Below the pieces are notes generated by a model. It had not been told where the DNA came from, did no database searches, and saw only the letters and a list, made by a program, of their open reading frames with translations. Below, in pieces: positions 51,772-64,000 of a stretch of 64,000 nucleotides of DNA. A program made the position numbers and the translations under genes. Source of the stretch: Telmatactis stephensoni (taxonomy: Eukaryota; Cnidaria; Anthozoa; Actiniaria; Isophelliidae); contig JALIZF010001875.1 of the NCBI GenBank assembly GCA_029948255.1, positions 496,001 through 560,000 on the forward strand, in the 5' to 3' direction. The stretch's first letter is position 1. The number at the start of each line of letters is the position of its first letter.

Positions 51772-53630
51772 GATTATGGTAACTAGAATTACATTTAAGT
51801 AATTTTCATCCAGGCCCTAAAAAACATGCAAGAATAATAAATAATAACAATAACAGTTCATTATAAATAACATATAACATAAGATTTTTTTTTTTTTTTT
51901 TTTTTTGGAAATATTTTAAAATGTCATTCAATGTCGCTCTTTAATTCCTTAAACTTTGCGTTTAAGTACAGTCTTTTGAATGAAGCTATACTGCTTGCAT
52001 TTCTGAATTCTTTTGGTAGGCTGTTAATTCCATTCTTTGGCGCCAGTGAAAGCAAAAGTTCTCATACCAGCATTAGTGGTAACCATTGGAACCTTTAATA
52101 TTTTTTGGTCAGCGCCTCGAGTATTTAACTTGTGTACTGAATTAAATGGTTTTATTAAATTTGTAATGTAAGATGGTGTTAAATTATTCAGTGCTTTGTA
52201 AACAGTTATTACACGAAGGAACTTTATTCTTTCGTGGAATGGAAGCCAGCCCAGTTGAAGAAACAGCGGCAGTGAAGGTGTTTTGTAATCTTTGTTCAAT
52301 ATGAGCCTTGCTGTCTTCTTTTGTAGACGATGGATTTTGTCCAAATTTTGTTGAGATGTATTGCCCCATACAACGCAACAGTAATCCATTAACGAAAGGA
52401 TGAGGCATTGACAGAAAGCAAGTCTAGCTTTGAACGTCAGATGATGTCGAATTCTACGAAATATGCCAAGCCTTTGCGAGATCTTTTTGCACAGGCTATC
52501 AACATGCATATTCCATGACAAACTGCTATCGATGTGTACACTCAATAACCTTTCGGTTGATACAGAACTTAAAGTTGATGACTGAATGTTGATTGATAAC
52601 TCTTTGGGTAGAATTGAAAGTTTCCTTGATGATGCTACCACCATTACTTTGGTTTTCTTTTTGTTAAGGACCATCTTATTCATGTCGCTCCATTCAACAA
52701 TTGGTCCAATTTCAGTGTTAAGCTTTTCTTCAACACACTTAAGGGAGCTACCAGAAACATATTGAGTAGCATCATCAGCATACATATCTATCTGAGTCTC
52801 ATTAAGATGTAACGGTAAGTCATTCATATGTATTATGAAGAGTAAGGGGCCAAGTATTGACCCTTGTGGTACACCAGATGTTATTCTAGCTTTTGAGGAG
52901 AAATGATTGTCAATGGCGACTTGAAAGTGTCTGTCACTGAGATATGACGTGAACCAAGTCAGGGCGTTCTCGCTTAGGCCATACAACTGTAGTTTGTGGA
53001 GAAGCGTATGGTGGTCCACGAGGTCGAAAGCTTTACGAAGATCAATCATTGTCATACCAGATATCATGCCATTGTCTGTACTTTGAAGGAAATAGTCAGT
53101 TATTTTTATCAGAAGTGATTGACAGGAGTGATGTTTACGAAAGCCTGATTGGTGATTGGTTAGTAGGTCATTAGTATCCAGGTAATAATAAAGCTCATTA
53201 AAAACATGCTTTTCAAGCACTTTAGATAATAATGGAAGAACCGATATAGGTCGATAACAGTTCATGTCTGATTGATCGCCACCTTTAAAAATTGGAGTAA
53301 CTTTAGCGCATTTCCAACGTTTGGGTACAGAAGCCATTGTAATACTCATGTTGATGATTCTTGTGATGTGAGTGGCAATAATCGGGGCTGCACAACTGAG
53401 AATTTTTGCTCCAAAGTTGTCCATACCTACAGCAATGTTGCTCTTGAAACCAATAAGTTGTTTTTTGACAAAGTTCTCTGTGACTGGAGGGATGACAAAA
53501 ACAGAGTCGCGTGGACCTTTGGAGTCGATGAATTCCTTTAATACCCTGGTAATACCACTTGGGTGTAGAAACTGGCCTGGATCTGAAGAAAAAACAAGCA
53601 AACAATACTGTGAAGCATCTACACCCGACT
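51737..53630 (-). mobile_element. 5'-truncated LINE with reverse transcriptase
   Basis: Reading the minus strand, an open frame 53601-52024 encodes the reverse transcriptase: WKCAKVTPIFKGGD, NYRPISVLPLLSKVLEK, MIDLRKAFDLVDH (first catalytic Asp), GVPQGSILGPLLF and MYADDATQY (catalytic Asp pair), then a long C-terminal region. About 525 residues are open without a stop, so the copy is young. The endonuclease and ORF1 are missing, showing 5' truncation near 53630. The 3' UTR has an A-run (51879-51905 region) and the end is a (TTA)n tail at 51737-51762, typical of CR1/L2/Rex-type elements. The frame ends KEWN at 52026. Not a host gene. Confidence 0.9.
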
Positions 53631-54440
53631 AATAGAAAATGCAATTAAAATTCACTGACAAATCTGTCCATGCAACTTTGTGTCTATCCACCAATTCATT
53701 TTTCCCCTTTTTCCATCTTTAATTTTTTTGCTGCATTTATCTATCCATTCCTTTTTCCTTCATTCATTCCTTCCTTCCTTCCTTGCATTTATTAATCTTT
53801 TGCCTTAAAAAACAAAACAAAGTACAGATCACCAAAATTAAGTTTCTCCATACCTTTAAAAAAAAGCTGTATTCTTGGTATTCTAATTGTTGGTTTCTCT
53901 CCGGATCCCTATTTTTCTAATTACAAATTAAAACCAAATTATGATCGCTGATAGATAATGGAACATAGCTACAATCTTACGCGCGCTCTGATTGGCCAGA
54001 AAGCTATGAACTATTTGCTCATGGGCTGCACTGCGCGCGCTCGATCTTTCAAATTGTTCGTTTTTAAGATGGCGACACATATAACGCGCGCTCTGATTGG
54101 CTGAAAAATCTATGAACTATTTCCCCATGGGCTGCACGGCTCCGTTTTTAACGTTCTAGGCTCTGTTATAAATCAATTAGACAACAGAAAGCCGCTTGCC
54201 CATTGCGTTATAGACGCACTTGAGAAAATATAAAGACTAGAGTCGCACTCGGCTACGCCTCGTGCCACTCTTACGTTTGTTAATCGTTCTTTACATTTTC
54301 TCTCGTGCGTCTATGAAAATAAAGAAAAAGACTATGTTAAAAAGGTTGTGTTAGGTTCTCTTTTCTTTTTCTTTTTCATTTTCGATATTTTTTCCTCGTT
54401 TTTCTTCTTTTTTCTTCCAGTTTATTTCTGTTTCCGTTTT
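53631..54440. other. Repeat-rich upstream flank
   Basis: Contains two copies of an ~115-base unit with ACGCGCGCTCTGATTGGC and CTATGAACTATTT (53975-54060 and 54083-54165). A foldback of TAGACGCACTTGAGAAAATA with its inverse CATTTTCTCTCGTGCGTCTA spans 54212-54315. No gene seen. Confidence 0.6.
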
Positions 54441-54445
54441 TCGTG

Positions 54446-54540
54446 TTCGCCTTTTACCACCGTGTGCATAATTACGCGTCCAGCCAGACTAAAGTCTCGA
54501 TTGGGATTTTGGTCAGATCAATAGGGTACCAAAGATCCCA
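54446..54540. repeat. Half copy of the TTACCACCGTG foldback family
   Basis: TTTACCACCGTGTGCATAAT...TCCAGCCAGACTAAAGTCTC matches the left arm of the complete element at 59878-60078. The right arm is missing. Confidence 0.75.
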
Positions 54541-54575
54541 GACAGAGGCGGAGTTTTCTATAGACTGATGACACT

Positions 54576-54722
54576 TAGAGTGATTTTCATCGGACTATCA
54601 TACTAAGCTAATACACACTAGTACTCCCAATTCAATTGTTTCCTTTTGTTGAATTTTGACTGCTATCTGCAGTACACTATAAATAGATAGTTAGTATTTC
54701 ACAGTCCGATGAAAATCACTCT
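54576..54722. mobile_element. MITE with TA target duplication
   Basis: TA-GAGTGATTTTCATCGGACT at left, AGTCCGATGAAAATCACTC-TA at right. The terminal GAGTGA and the adjacent CCGTGAAACAAAATCTAATA link it to the MITE at 28163-28308. Confidence 0.75.
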
Positions 54723-54894
54723 AGACTAATCCGTGAAACAAAATCTAATAGTCAATGTCTATTAGACTATCAAAACAAAAGAAAACAACAGAAATAGTGA
54801 CTAATAATAGACTACAATTAATGCTGGCTTCGTAATTATCGGATTATGTAAAGAACTTAGTAGCCAAGCCTTGGACAATTGCAAAGATTTCAAA

Positions 54895-57800
54895 ATGGCG
54901 GCTAGACTAGTCTCTCTCAAAAAACTTAATAATCCTTTGTTAATTAAGCAAGTTACATGGAACCAAAAGTTTGTAACAGCATCATTGGTAAGAATTTTTA
55001 TCTGTATTGAATATTGCGTGTTGTCTAAGTTACATCACAGGAAACCTAGTCCAATGAAACTAAATCACGTGTTATTTTGAATACGGCTCTCATGTTGGAA
55101 GGAGGCTGCGAATCTGTTGAATCTTCTTTGATGATAGTTTGCCACTGACTTTCAGTGGATTGGGCAATGAACACGTGAGTCCCTGTTAAAACTCAAACGA
55201 ACATATGACCTCGTACTTGTACAAATACAAGTGAGGTTATATATTTACAAGTACGAGGTCATATGTTCGTTTACAATGAGTTTTTACAGGGAATCATGTC
55301 ATACAGGGTCATGATCACTATTATTGCATGAGAATCCGTGAAAATTGAAATGAGTTGAAACTTGGTTAAGATAGTTATGTGGCCTAATATAATCAACAAG
55401 AAAAATATTCCCTTCATATTCAAAAGAGATGGGTAAAATTAAAAAAAAATTTTTGCATCTAAATTGTGAGTAGCTTTTGTTCTATCTCAAAAATTGGTTA
55501 AGAATTTAGTGTTGTGACCTAAATCATAGCCTAAAGCCTAATAGCCTAAACTTAGTACATGTGGTATTGTTGTTTGTAAGGTTGTTAAAAAGCACCAGCA
55601 ACACTGGCTAATTTACGTTTTTCATCAACTGAAAGTTACTGAGAAAAGCTGACTGAACAAAAACTGAAATAGAAGCTTTTTTCATGAAGCAGGTCTACAA
55701 ATAAAAGTTCATTCTGCTACTTAAAATCTGTTTCACAACCCTGTGTTTGAATTTCCCCTAAAATAGTTGATAGAATTGAAAAGCTTTTGCTTGGCAATAA
55801 AGAACTTTATGAACACCAAACAGACTTTTGAAAACAACATAATTCAGAGCAATATCTTTCCAAGGATGTTAATAAAATTGATGAACTAAGTTATATATCC
55901 CAGAAAATGAAATTGGTGGTGTACGTAATTCAATGTGACCTGTGTGAGGCAGGTTATGTTGGATACATGTGCCAACACTTCCACCAAATTTACTGTTGAT
56001 GAACACAAGAGCAGTACATAGTAGGAGTGCATTATGAACAGTGTCACAAATGAACAACTTGCATGACAATTTCAGAGTCATTTATAAGAATTGTCATGAC
56101 AAATTAGAATGCATCATATATAAAAGACATGATATACAGGGGCGGATCTAGCATTTTGGCTGAGTATAGTTTCCAACATGACCGAAACTTAAGGTAATTC
56201 CGTAGAAATAAAACTACAAATGGAATTCTCATAAAACTTCGCACAGTGATAATTTTTAAGTTGCTTATCCCAGAAATGAAATAAAAAATGGGGGTCACCG
56301 TAGCCGTTTTTGCGCTAGATTGCTTTAAACTACACCATCTTTTGTGTCTTGAGGGCTCAAGATTTGAAGATCAAAATCGCGTCAAAAATTATTAATTTCT
56401 TAAATCTGAGCAGTGCTAGCTGACTAAAATGAGCTCATTTTTTCTCTTTGGGCAATAGCCTAGTGTTATGATGCAATAAATTGTTGTAAAAATGCGTTTG
56501 CTACAAGAAAGAATGTAAAATTGGTTGATAGTACGTGCCTTGAAGCAGCGTGAAAGCACCTTCTGACCGCACGTTTTATAAAATATCTAAAAAACTGGAA
56601 ATGGAATCTTGACAATAATTATATATGTGATAGAGAACCTTATTACCGATGATTTGCAAAAATAAAACGAATAGGTGCCCGTGCTCGTTTCCGCGCTACG
56701 ACGCGCTAAAGTGTGAAACAAGACGTCGTAAACAGCCTGTGACCGAAGAGGACTGAGGCGAGTAACCACTATAGCGCCTCCTAGAGCGTGTCTACTGTTC
56801 AAAACTTCATAAGACTAAAGCTTGCACCATTTTAAGTCAAATATATATCTTTTACAATCAAACAAATCAAAATAGGCTGAACTATGCTATGCGCAGTAGA
56901 GATGCGCACTGCAAAACTACGGAATTACCTTAATATCATTAAATCCTATGATACCATTTACACTTTAGAAATGAAGCCATCGGTAATAAATTGTTTAAAA
57001 TCAAATAGTGGACTGGTAAAAAAAATGCATTGTATTAATGATGTTTTTGACATGGTGTGCTTGCAGGTTCGTTTTCAGTCTTCCTACCAAGATATTCAGG
57101 TAAAGAGACTTTTATATTAATCATTTTAATACCTGTCCAGCAAATAACATTAACACTGACCCGGCCTGCATCCATTATTTGTGTGAGGAATTTAAGCAGC
57201 TCATGAATGTATCACAGGAAAACAATGTCAATTCCCAGCTTGGGTCAAACATGGGGCTTCCCTGGGTCTAACCAGGGAATCACTGGGAATCTGTTCTATT
57301 TTTACAATTTTTGGGTATTTACAGATTTCCCAAGTAACATAGAACAGATTCCCAGTTGAGGCCCAGGGAAACCCCAAGTTAGGAATTGACATTTTTTCCC
57401 TGTGTTTGACATTTTTTCCACTGTCTAATAATAGTGGTATCAAGTGTGTAGCTCCTGGAGTGATTAAAATATCTTTACTGGTTAATTTACACATTCTAGG
57501 TTGTACAGTGTAGTTGAAAGTGTGATAGTGAGGGCAGGCACTGCATGTAGAATAGATTTCGTATGACTGTGAAAAAGGCACTACACGGTCATAACATGGT
57601 TACACTAGGAATTTGAATGACTGTTTTTATACACAACACGTTACTGACACGGCCACAGCACGGTGCAGTCTGTTTGACACTTGTCCAAAATCTGCTCTAA
57701 TGGCAGCACTGTCTAACTTTACATGAATGTGTTTTTCAGTCTAGCCGTCTTATTGTTGAGAAGACCCCCAACCCTAAACCTAAACCAGACAACAATAGTT

Positions 57801-60800
57801 TAGTGTTTGGTAAAGAATTTTCTGATCATGCCTTAATGGTGGAGTGGATATCTGAGAAGGGGTGGGGAGCACCAAAAGTTGTACCTTATGGAAACCTTTC
57901 ATTGTCACCAGCGGCATCTTCATTACATTATGGACTAGAGGTGAGTCATATCTCTTAATGGCCATTCCTTACTTTTCAATTTACTATTTCTAAAATTCTA
58001 AAGAATATACAGTCCAGGAAATTAGGTACCCTGATTTTTAGGCAGTGGAGGTCATCAGCATTCTGCTTTTTTGCAGACAATGTTACAATCCTTAATCACT
58101 TTGCCAACCCTAATTCTCTTTTAATGCTGCCATGTTAGACCATAAATGGCAACATTCCAAGCATTGCTCACTTCTAGGAAAATGAACTAGGCTGTCTGTG
58201 ATTGGTTGATATACAGTTTATAACGATAGTAGAACATGATTTGTCCCAAAGGTGATCAGGTCACAAGCCCCACTGTATGAAAATCTTACTAAGGAAAAGG
58301 AAATGAGCTTTTCTTGCCCCCTGCGTGACATTTAAAATTTTAATCCAACAAAAACAAAAAATAATATAATATTTCAAAAGAGAACACCAAATTTAGCAAA
58401 AATTGAAAATTTTGAGGTAGCTTCAATGGATAGCACCAAAGTTATAGGCGGTCAAAGTTCGTGCTTTTCTGTATAGAAATGTTCGCTGGAGAGCAAGCTG
58501 TTGCCCTCCACCGAAAATTTCTATACAAAAAGCACAAACTTTAACTGCCCATAACTTTGGTGCTATTCATCAAAACTACCTCAAAATTTCAATTTTTGCT
58601 AACTTTGGAGTTCTCTTTTCAAATATTATATTTTTGTTGCCATAAATTGGATAAAAATTAAAATGTCACGCAAGGGGTGAGAAAAGCTCATTGAAATGGG
58701 ACTAATTATTATATAGACATCTCATGTGCAAGCACGTAACTATGTATCTGTTGTGGTTGGAATAATTATTCCAGGCTTTTAAATTTTCAATTCAGTGTGA
58801 TTTTAAGTTATTATTCCATCAACCAAAGCCATTAATTCATAAATCTTGAAAATGATGTCAGTGACATCAAAACATCAAATAATGCTCATATTATTGTTTA
58901 TAGTATTCCATCAACATATGAAAATCAGTATCATGTAATTACTATGTAATAAAATACAAAAATTAATACAAATCATTTGAACTGTTTGAAACAAAATTAA
59001 AGAAACTTTATGACACACTTCCTGAAATCTCAAATTGTAATTCAATTTATTTATTTGAAATTCCCCTTTTCAGTGTTTTGAAGGAATGAAGGCTTATCGT
59101 GGAGTTGACAACAAAATAAGAATGTTTAGACCCATGGAAAACATGAAGAGAATGAACAATTCAGCTGCAAGAGCCAGTTTACCAGTAAGTCAAGTACATT
59201 CTGCATATACCTGTATTTGCAATGGAGTGGTCATTGATTATATTAAGTGTACCTGGTGTAGTCAATAATAGAATTGTACAGTAAAGAACTGTGTAAAGTA
59301 GTAATTTTTTAAATTATTTCCAATTTTTATTTACTTTGTGAGTGAAAAGAAATTCTGTTACATTTGAAATCTGCTTGTTTATGTACTGTGCATAGTTATA
59401 CAGAATAATGCTAAATGTTCTTATTTTCAATTGATACTTTTTTGGTCATCCACTGTCTGAAAATGAGTGTCAGGATATCAGTGCCAGAATCTACAGGCAA
59501 ATTCATTTGTCCACAATTTGTCAGTGTTTCAACTTTGTTTCTACAAGTAAGAAGGATCTTAATTATTTGTATATTTTTTGCATGTATTTTGCTTTTTGCA
59601 AGCAATTTGATGGTGAAGAGGTTGTAAAGTGCATCCAGAAGTTGATCAGTGTTGACAAGGAATGGGTACCATACTCTGATACATGTTCTTTGTACATCAG
59701 GCCAACATTGGTGGGAACACAGGTAAAACCTGCCATTATACACCTGCTCCACATCACACCCCATAAAATGAGGAGCCCAGACAAGAGAAATGTCTGCAAA
59801 AATTCCATACTGATGAAATCAACTGACTTAACCAAGTTCTTGTTGCTCTTCAATGCATGTTGGCTCATTATTTAGGCTTACCACCGTGTGCATAATTACG
59901 TGTCCAGCCAGATAAAGTCTCGATTGGGATTTGGTCAATAGGCTACTGGGAAGCCAGCAAAGTGTACAGACATTGTATAGAAAACTCTGCCTTTGTCTGG
60001 ATTTTTGGTAGCCTATTGACCAAATTCCCAATCGAGACGTTAGTCTGGTGGGACGCGTAGTTATGCACACGGTGGTAATTGGATTGGATTTTGCAAAGTA
60101 CATGCACATCAACAAATTGGTTGAAGCTTTGAACTACATTACATACTTACCGTATGGTGCAGACTGTTCATGATTACCAGTTCTTTCAGTGAAGTTTCAG
60201 CTATATCAAATTTTCATCAAAGTCCTGACTGTAAAAATTGTGAAAGGATATTGAATATTATTTTGCAGCCATATCTTGGAGTAGCAAAATCAGACAGTGC
60301 TCTACTATATGTCATTCTATCTCCTGTTGGTCCATACTTCAAAACAGGAACATTCAGCCCTGTTGCTTTACTAGCTGACCCCAAGTATGTTAGGGCTTGG
60401 CCAGGAGGTGTCGGTGACTGCAAAATGGGAGGGTGAGTCGCTCATTATCAGAGAAGTCACTTATGATATGCCCTCTGTCATAGACATATCAGAAGTGACT
60501 GCTCTGATGATGAGCAATATATTCGAAATATGTCATTATAATTATAAAGTATGGAGGTTGAGTCATTCAGAGACTTTTTAAAATTGCATTAAACTTGTAA
60601 ATAAATTTATAATTTGTGACCACAAACAAATGATGATTTTGAGAATGACTAAATAAGGTTATCAATGCTCTGAAATAGTGCATGGAGGTAAGTAATTTAC
60701 AATAATTTGATCCATAAAGAATGTCAACAGTCAATGTAATGGTCATTCAACAGCTGTCAATTGTTCATAAGGTCACCTGCCATTTAGTCAATGACCATTA

Positions 60801-62836
60801 AGCATTTTATGGATCAAATTGTTGTAAATTACTGGGCATGGAACCGGCAGGAAGTCACAAATAATGATTTATTATGTTGCAGTACAGGATGTAGCCTTGT
60901 TAGTGTTTTATCGAAGTCAAGCAATGTTAGATTGTGTATTTGTGTTTTTGCTTCAAATTATCCTGAGGCTCAGTGTTTGCTATTGGCATATTTACGCTGC
61001 ACTTTGCTGGTCTGATTTTGGATAACCTTCTGTGAGAAAGTAACAAAAGAAATTGGCCAGAGTTGTAGTACAAAATATGTTGGATGTCCATACATTTTTG
61101 TATAATTTGGGCAATTTTTTAAATAAAAGTAACCAAATAAAATGCAGAACTAAAGCACTAAATTAAAACATTGTAAAATAGCAGAACTTAAATCAGGCCA
61201 ACGAATCAAAGGATTTTGTTAGTCTAATAACAGGGTCCCCTATACCCCTTTGCAAAATCAAATCACACAAAAATATTTGGTTTTTCCAAGCATCACGGAT
61301 AATTAAAAATTGCTTTCACATTCACAAAAAAATCAAAAGTTGCTTTCACGTGGACAAAAAATATTTTAGAATTTAAATCACATTTCACTTCAAAATAAAT
61401 CAGCTATTCACGTTTCACACAAAAGGTATAGGGGACCCTGTAATAAGAGGTATCTTGTAACATTTCATTGTATTTATGATTTCATAGAAATTATGGTCCT
61501 ACAATTCTTGCACAACAAAATGCAGAAAAACAAGGATTACAGCAAGTACTGTGGCTGTTTGGAGATGACCATCAGGTAGAAACTGATATTAAATATTTAT
61601 AATATACCCTTGCCTACAATGTATATACTAATAATCTTTCTTACAAATATGTACGTCTATATATTGGTTGCTGGATGGATGGATACACTGTGAACTAAAA
61701 AGACATGAAATATCTTGTGGATTTATCCATGGTAAAATCACAGGAGTTTTTGGCATTGCCTTAGAACTTCACTGCTATAAGCGCTATATCAGTCTTCAAC
61801 ACACCAAAGTCAAGTTTATCCAAGTACTAGTTTTGTCTTTTATTCACAGACCTTATCAACTAAATATTCACTGGTTGGACAGATAGACAGATGGGACTAA
61901 ACAGAGACTTGTGGAGTTTAATATTTGACCATAACATTAAAGATTAAACTATTAGCCCATTTCAAAGCTATGTGTGGAAATGATATATGTGTACTGTTTG
62001 TAGGTCACTGAGGTTGGAACAATGAACATGTTTATGTACTGGATCAATGAACAAGGGGGTAAGACAAATATTATAATAGTGAATTAATTAATTAATTAAT
62101 TAATGGACAAGCAATCATGAGCATACTTGTGTGTAGTGTGAGTACATGAATGAATCAGGATGTATGAACAACAAAATTAATATATATATATATATATAGG
62201 TGAAGGAAAGTACAGGGAGAAATGAATTACAGTTGTTTCGCCTACCTGTCAGTTCGCCTACGGTAAAAGTCGTTTCACCTACTGATTAATATATGTCCTA
62301 AGACGTTTATGGACAATGGACAGGCCAAAAATAGACATACAAATGGGTGTAAAAAACAAATAAATCAAATTATTAATCAAAATGGTTATTAAATTATTAA
62401 CATTTATGTTTTGTTAACTAGAAAAGGAACTGGTCACTCCTCCACTGAATGGTCTTATATTACCTGGTGTTACTAGAAATTCACTACTGGCTCTTAGTAA
62501 GCAGTGGGTAAGTTTCTTTATAGTTCCACCCATAACCAGATAAATTCACAATTATACTACTCACTGGTTCAGCATAGCTATATCTCAGCCAGTCATCAGT
62601 AATCTGCCACCTGTAACTGGACAGTTGCAGGAGCCAGCCAAGTTAATATGATTATCCTCATTACATACACTTTTATACAGACTCTAACACGGTCAGATCA
62701 ACTGAATTTTTAAGGTATTTAAGTGTCAGTTGTCTTTATTTCTGAAAGAAGTGTTTTGTTTCCCTAGGATGAGTTTAAAGTCACTGAGAGAGAATTCAAC
62801 ATGGGAGATGTGCTGAAGGCTGTCAATGAAAACAGG
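54895..62836 (+). CDS. BCAT: Branched-chain amino acid aminotransferase, mitochondrial (3' end beyond window)
   Basis: Nine exons, all in phase: 54895-54987, 57740-57940, 59074-59184, 59603-59722, 60269-60432, 61488-61575, 62004-62058, 62422-62507, 62768-62836; 329 residues so far of about 390 expected. Exon 1 encodes a basic, acid-free leader ([20 protein letters not shown]), a mitochondrial presequence. Class IV aminotransferase motifs follow: [61 protein letters not shown], and [19 protein letters not shown], whose Lys should carry pyridoxal phosphate. [13 protein letters not shown] and [17 protein letters not shown] follow. The enzyme transfers the amino group of leucine, isoleucine or valine to 2-oxoglutarate. 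The CxxC redox pair of mammalian enzymes would be in the missing exons. Several introns carry foldback or MITE insertions. No coding damage seen; symbol given at family level. Confidence 0.95.
55184..55292. mobile_element. Foldback MITE in BCAT intron 1
   Basis: CCCTGTTAAAACTC plus AAACGAACATATGACCTCGT at left, inverted at right (ACGAGGTCATATGTTCGTTT ... TTTTTACAGGG). Almost perfect arms. Confidence 0.85.
56193..56929. mobile_element. 737-bp TTAA-duplication MITE in BCAT intron 1
   Basis: Ends GGTAATTCCGTAG and CTACGGAATTACC, flanked by TTAA at 56189-56192 and 56930-56933. The right part (TATGCGCAGTAGAGATGCGC) matches right-end blocks at 38080, 39770 and 63650. GG termini with TTAA fit a Kolobok-like origin; no transposase inside. 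Confidence 0.85.
57227..57390. mobile_element. Foldback MITE in BCAT intron 1
   Basis: GTCAATTCCCAGCTTGGG and CACTGGGAATCTGTTCTAT are mirrored by ATAGAACAGATTCCCAGTTG and CCAAGTTAGGAATTGAC, with repeated CCCTGGG words. Confidence 0.8.
58301..58695. mobile_element. Large foldback element in BCAT intron 2
   Basis: Arms of about 185 bases: GAAATGAGCTTTTCTTGCCC and CACCAAAGTTATAGGCGGTC at left; inverted at right as GCCCATAACTTTGGTGC and GAGAAAAGCTCATT. The centre is near 58500. Confidence 0.85.
59878..60078. mobile_element. Foldback MITE (TTACCACCGTG family) in BCAT intron 4
   Basis: TTACCACCGTGTGCATAATT at left, AGTTATGCACACGGTGGTAA at right, with inner GTCTCGATTGGGATTTGGTC mirrored by GACCAAATTCCCAATCGAGAC. 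A second, half copy lies at 54446. Confidence 0.85.
60691..60831. mobile_element. Foldback MITE in BCAT intron 5
   Basis: AGTAATTTACAATAATTTGA then TCCATAAA at left; TTTATGGATCAAATTGTTGT then AAATTAC at right. Inner pair AATGGTCATT with AATGACCATT. Confidence 0.8.
61231..61440. mobile_element. 210-bp MITE with TAA duplication in BCAT intron 5
   Basis: CAGGGTCCCCTATACC at left and GGTATAGGGGACCCTG at right are exact inverses; TAA flanks both sides (61228-61230; 61441-61443), as for PIF/Harbinger elements. The interior repeats TTGCTTTCACRT words. Confidence 0.85.
62080..62107. repeat. (TTAA)n microsatellite in BCAT intron 7
   Basis: Six TTAA units in a row, followed 80 bases later by a short (TA)n run at 62180-62199. 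Confidence 0.85.
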
Positions 62837-63048
62837 GTAATTTGACACTAATTTTTCCCAGTTTTCCCAGACCAAGATGGTACCCTATCCCAGGCCAAAA
62901 CAGTACCCTATCACAAACTAAAATGATGCCCCAAAACAGTATCCCAGGACAGCACCTCATCTCCTTCTCAATGACAATATAGATAAGTCATCACAATTAA
63001 ACTACATGGAGTTAATATTAAGATGAGAAACATGACTTTAAATTTTAA

Positions 63049-63686
63049 GGCCTTGATTCCTCTATAATTGATCCTTACCAATAAAAGTGGTTATAAATTG
63101 GATATTTTGTAGATTTTGAGTTGTTTGTCTCATAGCTAAGAAAAAATGAGTGGGTCACCATGCTTGTTTTGGAAATATTGTACATCATAGACAAGGGTAT
63201 TTTAGCAATTTTGCATGAACATTGACATTGCATTCCAGCTAATTTGATGATAAGTCTATCAGGTCTCAGAAATAAATCCACAGATTCAGAGTTAGCAGCA
63301 TTTTAGTAGCAGATAAAATAGTGAATTGTCTCATAAGAAAGCCATTTTAACCTTGATAAGTGCACTTTTGCGCAGAAATAATAAGCGTTCGATTTTGGAC
63401 ATTTTAGTGCTCAAATATGCATGAAAAAACATCATTTTTTCGATCTTCCTGCCAATGATGTTTTTCAAATAATTTATGTTGTGTGAATCATTACAAGAAA
63501 GCAAGTTTTGAAAAAATCAGCACGTTTCCAAGAAGTTACTAGGGTTAAAAAATTGCACAAATGTTTCCAATTGTGTTTTTAAGCATTTTTAGCCATAATT
63601 TGGAAGAAAATGTTGACAAAGACATTATTCTGTGCTTTTTGAACCATGTGTGGTAGATGTGTGCAGTGCAAAACAGAGGAATCACC
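63049..63686. mobile_element. 638-bp TTAA-duplication MITE in BCAT intron 9
   Basis: Left end GGCCTTGATTCCTCT, right end AGAGGAATCACC, flanked by TTAA at 63045-63048 and 63687-63690. The body (TATAAATTGGATATTTTGTA, AGTTAGCAGCATTTTAGTAG) is the full-length relative of the truncated copy at 37430-38113. Confidence 0.8.
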
Positions 63687-63690
63687 TTAA

Positions 63691-64000
63691 TTTTAAAGCA
63701 AACTCAATAGCTGGCAAAATGTGCTGATTTCAGAATGATTGAAATCCAGGACCCACTGATAATTTTAAGAAAATTAAATAAAAATACTTACGGTCAAACC
63801 AGCTCGAGCATTGACTACATTAGCCCTAGACTACATTATTGAAATTATTATTCCATTATTCATTTCCATTTGTGATAAAAAACATACGAAGATTATATGG
63901 AATAGAGATTCATTTAAGAAAAACTCATGAAAACAAATCTACATGTGAACACCTTAAAAATGAAGCCTTCTGTATGCTCAAAAAGCACATAAACCTAGTA
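63691..64000. other. Continuing BCAT intron 9
   Basis: No exon seen before the window ends. The remaining C-terminal BCAT exons must lie to the right. Confidence 0.6.

Noticed and set aside
59507..59875. 122-codon plus-strand frame and a 101-codon antisense frame at BCAT exon 4
   Set aside because: Wrong frames across the exon; the BCAT reading in phase with neighbours explains this DNA.

Overview
This is eukaryotic, animal-type genomic DNA: AT-rich, with GT-AG spliced genes, long introns and dense DNA-transposon, foldback and MITE content. The gene set (mitochondrial branched-chain aminotransferase, MORN-repeat protein, NHL-repeat fragment), the many cut-and-paste families and the BEN, C48-protease and kinase genes tied to transposons suggest a marine invertebrate, most likely an anthozoan cnidarian. 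That is an inference from style, not a species call.

Layout. 1-13.3 kb is a transposon graveyard: a LINE tail, a broken PIF/Harbinger-type transposase, two weak exon clusters, a 1.16-kb foldback element with TAA target duplications, and a 2.7-kb foldback interrupted by a 1.0-kb piggyBac-type element. 13,353-36,877 appears to be one giant DNA transposon. It has 18-bp terminal inverted repeats, TTAA duplications and inverted subterminal GTTACAGACGTTACA repeats. It carries a membrane-anchored protein kinase gene (-), a C2H2 gene (+) divergent from it, and a ~15-kb multi-exon minus-strand gene that ends in a Ulp1/SENP-type C48 protease domain. A second element (24,612-30,542) sits inside an intron of that gene and carries its own spliced BEN-domain gene. 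The kinase and protease genes carry frameshifts, and the protease gene also has a stop codon, so this copy is probably decaying.

36.9-40.6 kb is repeat-derived. 40,863-44,478 is an intact three-exon gene for a predicted myristoylated MORN protein with three complexin-like helices. 45-47.5 kb is a cluster of palindromic MITEs. 48.0-48.8 kb holds an intronless unknown nuclear-type gene. 49-51 kb has microsatellites and tRNA-like fragments. 51.2-53.6 kb is an NHL-repeat fragment next to a 5'-truncated LINE with a full reverse transcriptase core. 54,895 to the window end is the 5' three quarters of a mitochondrial branched-chain aminotransferase gene (nine exons visible), with foldback or MITE insertions in several introns.

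Exon limits were read by eye from splice consensus and reading phase. Homology calls rest on recalled motifs, not searches.
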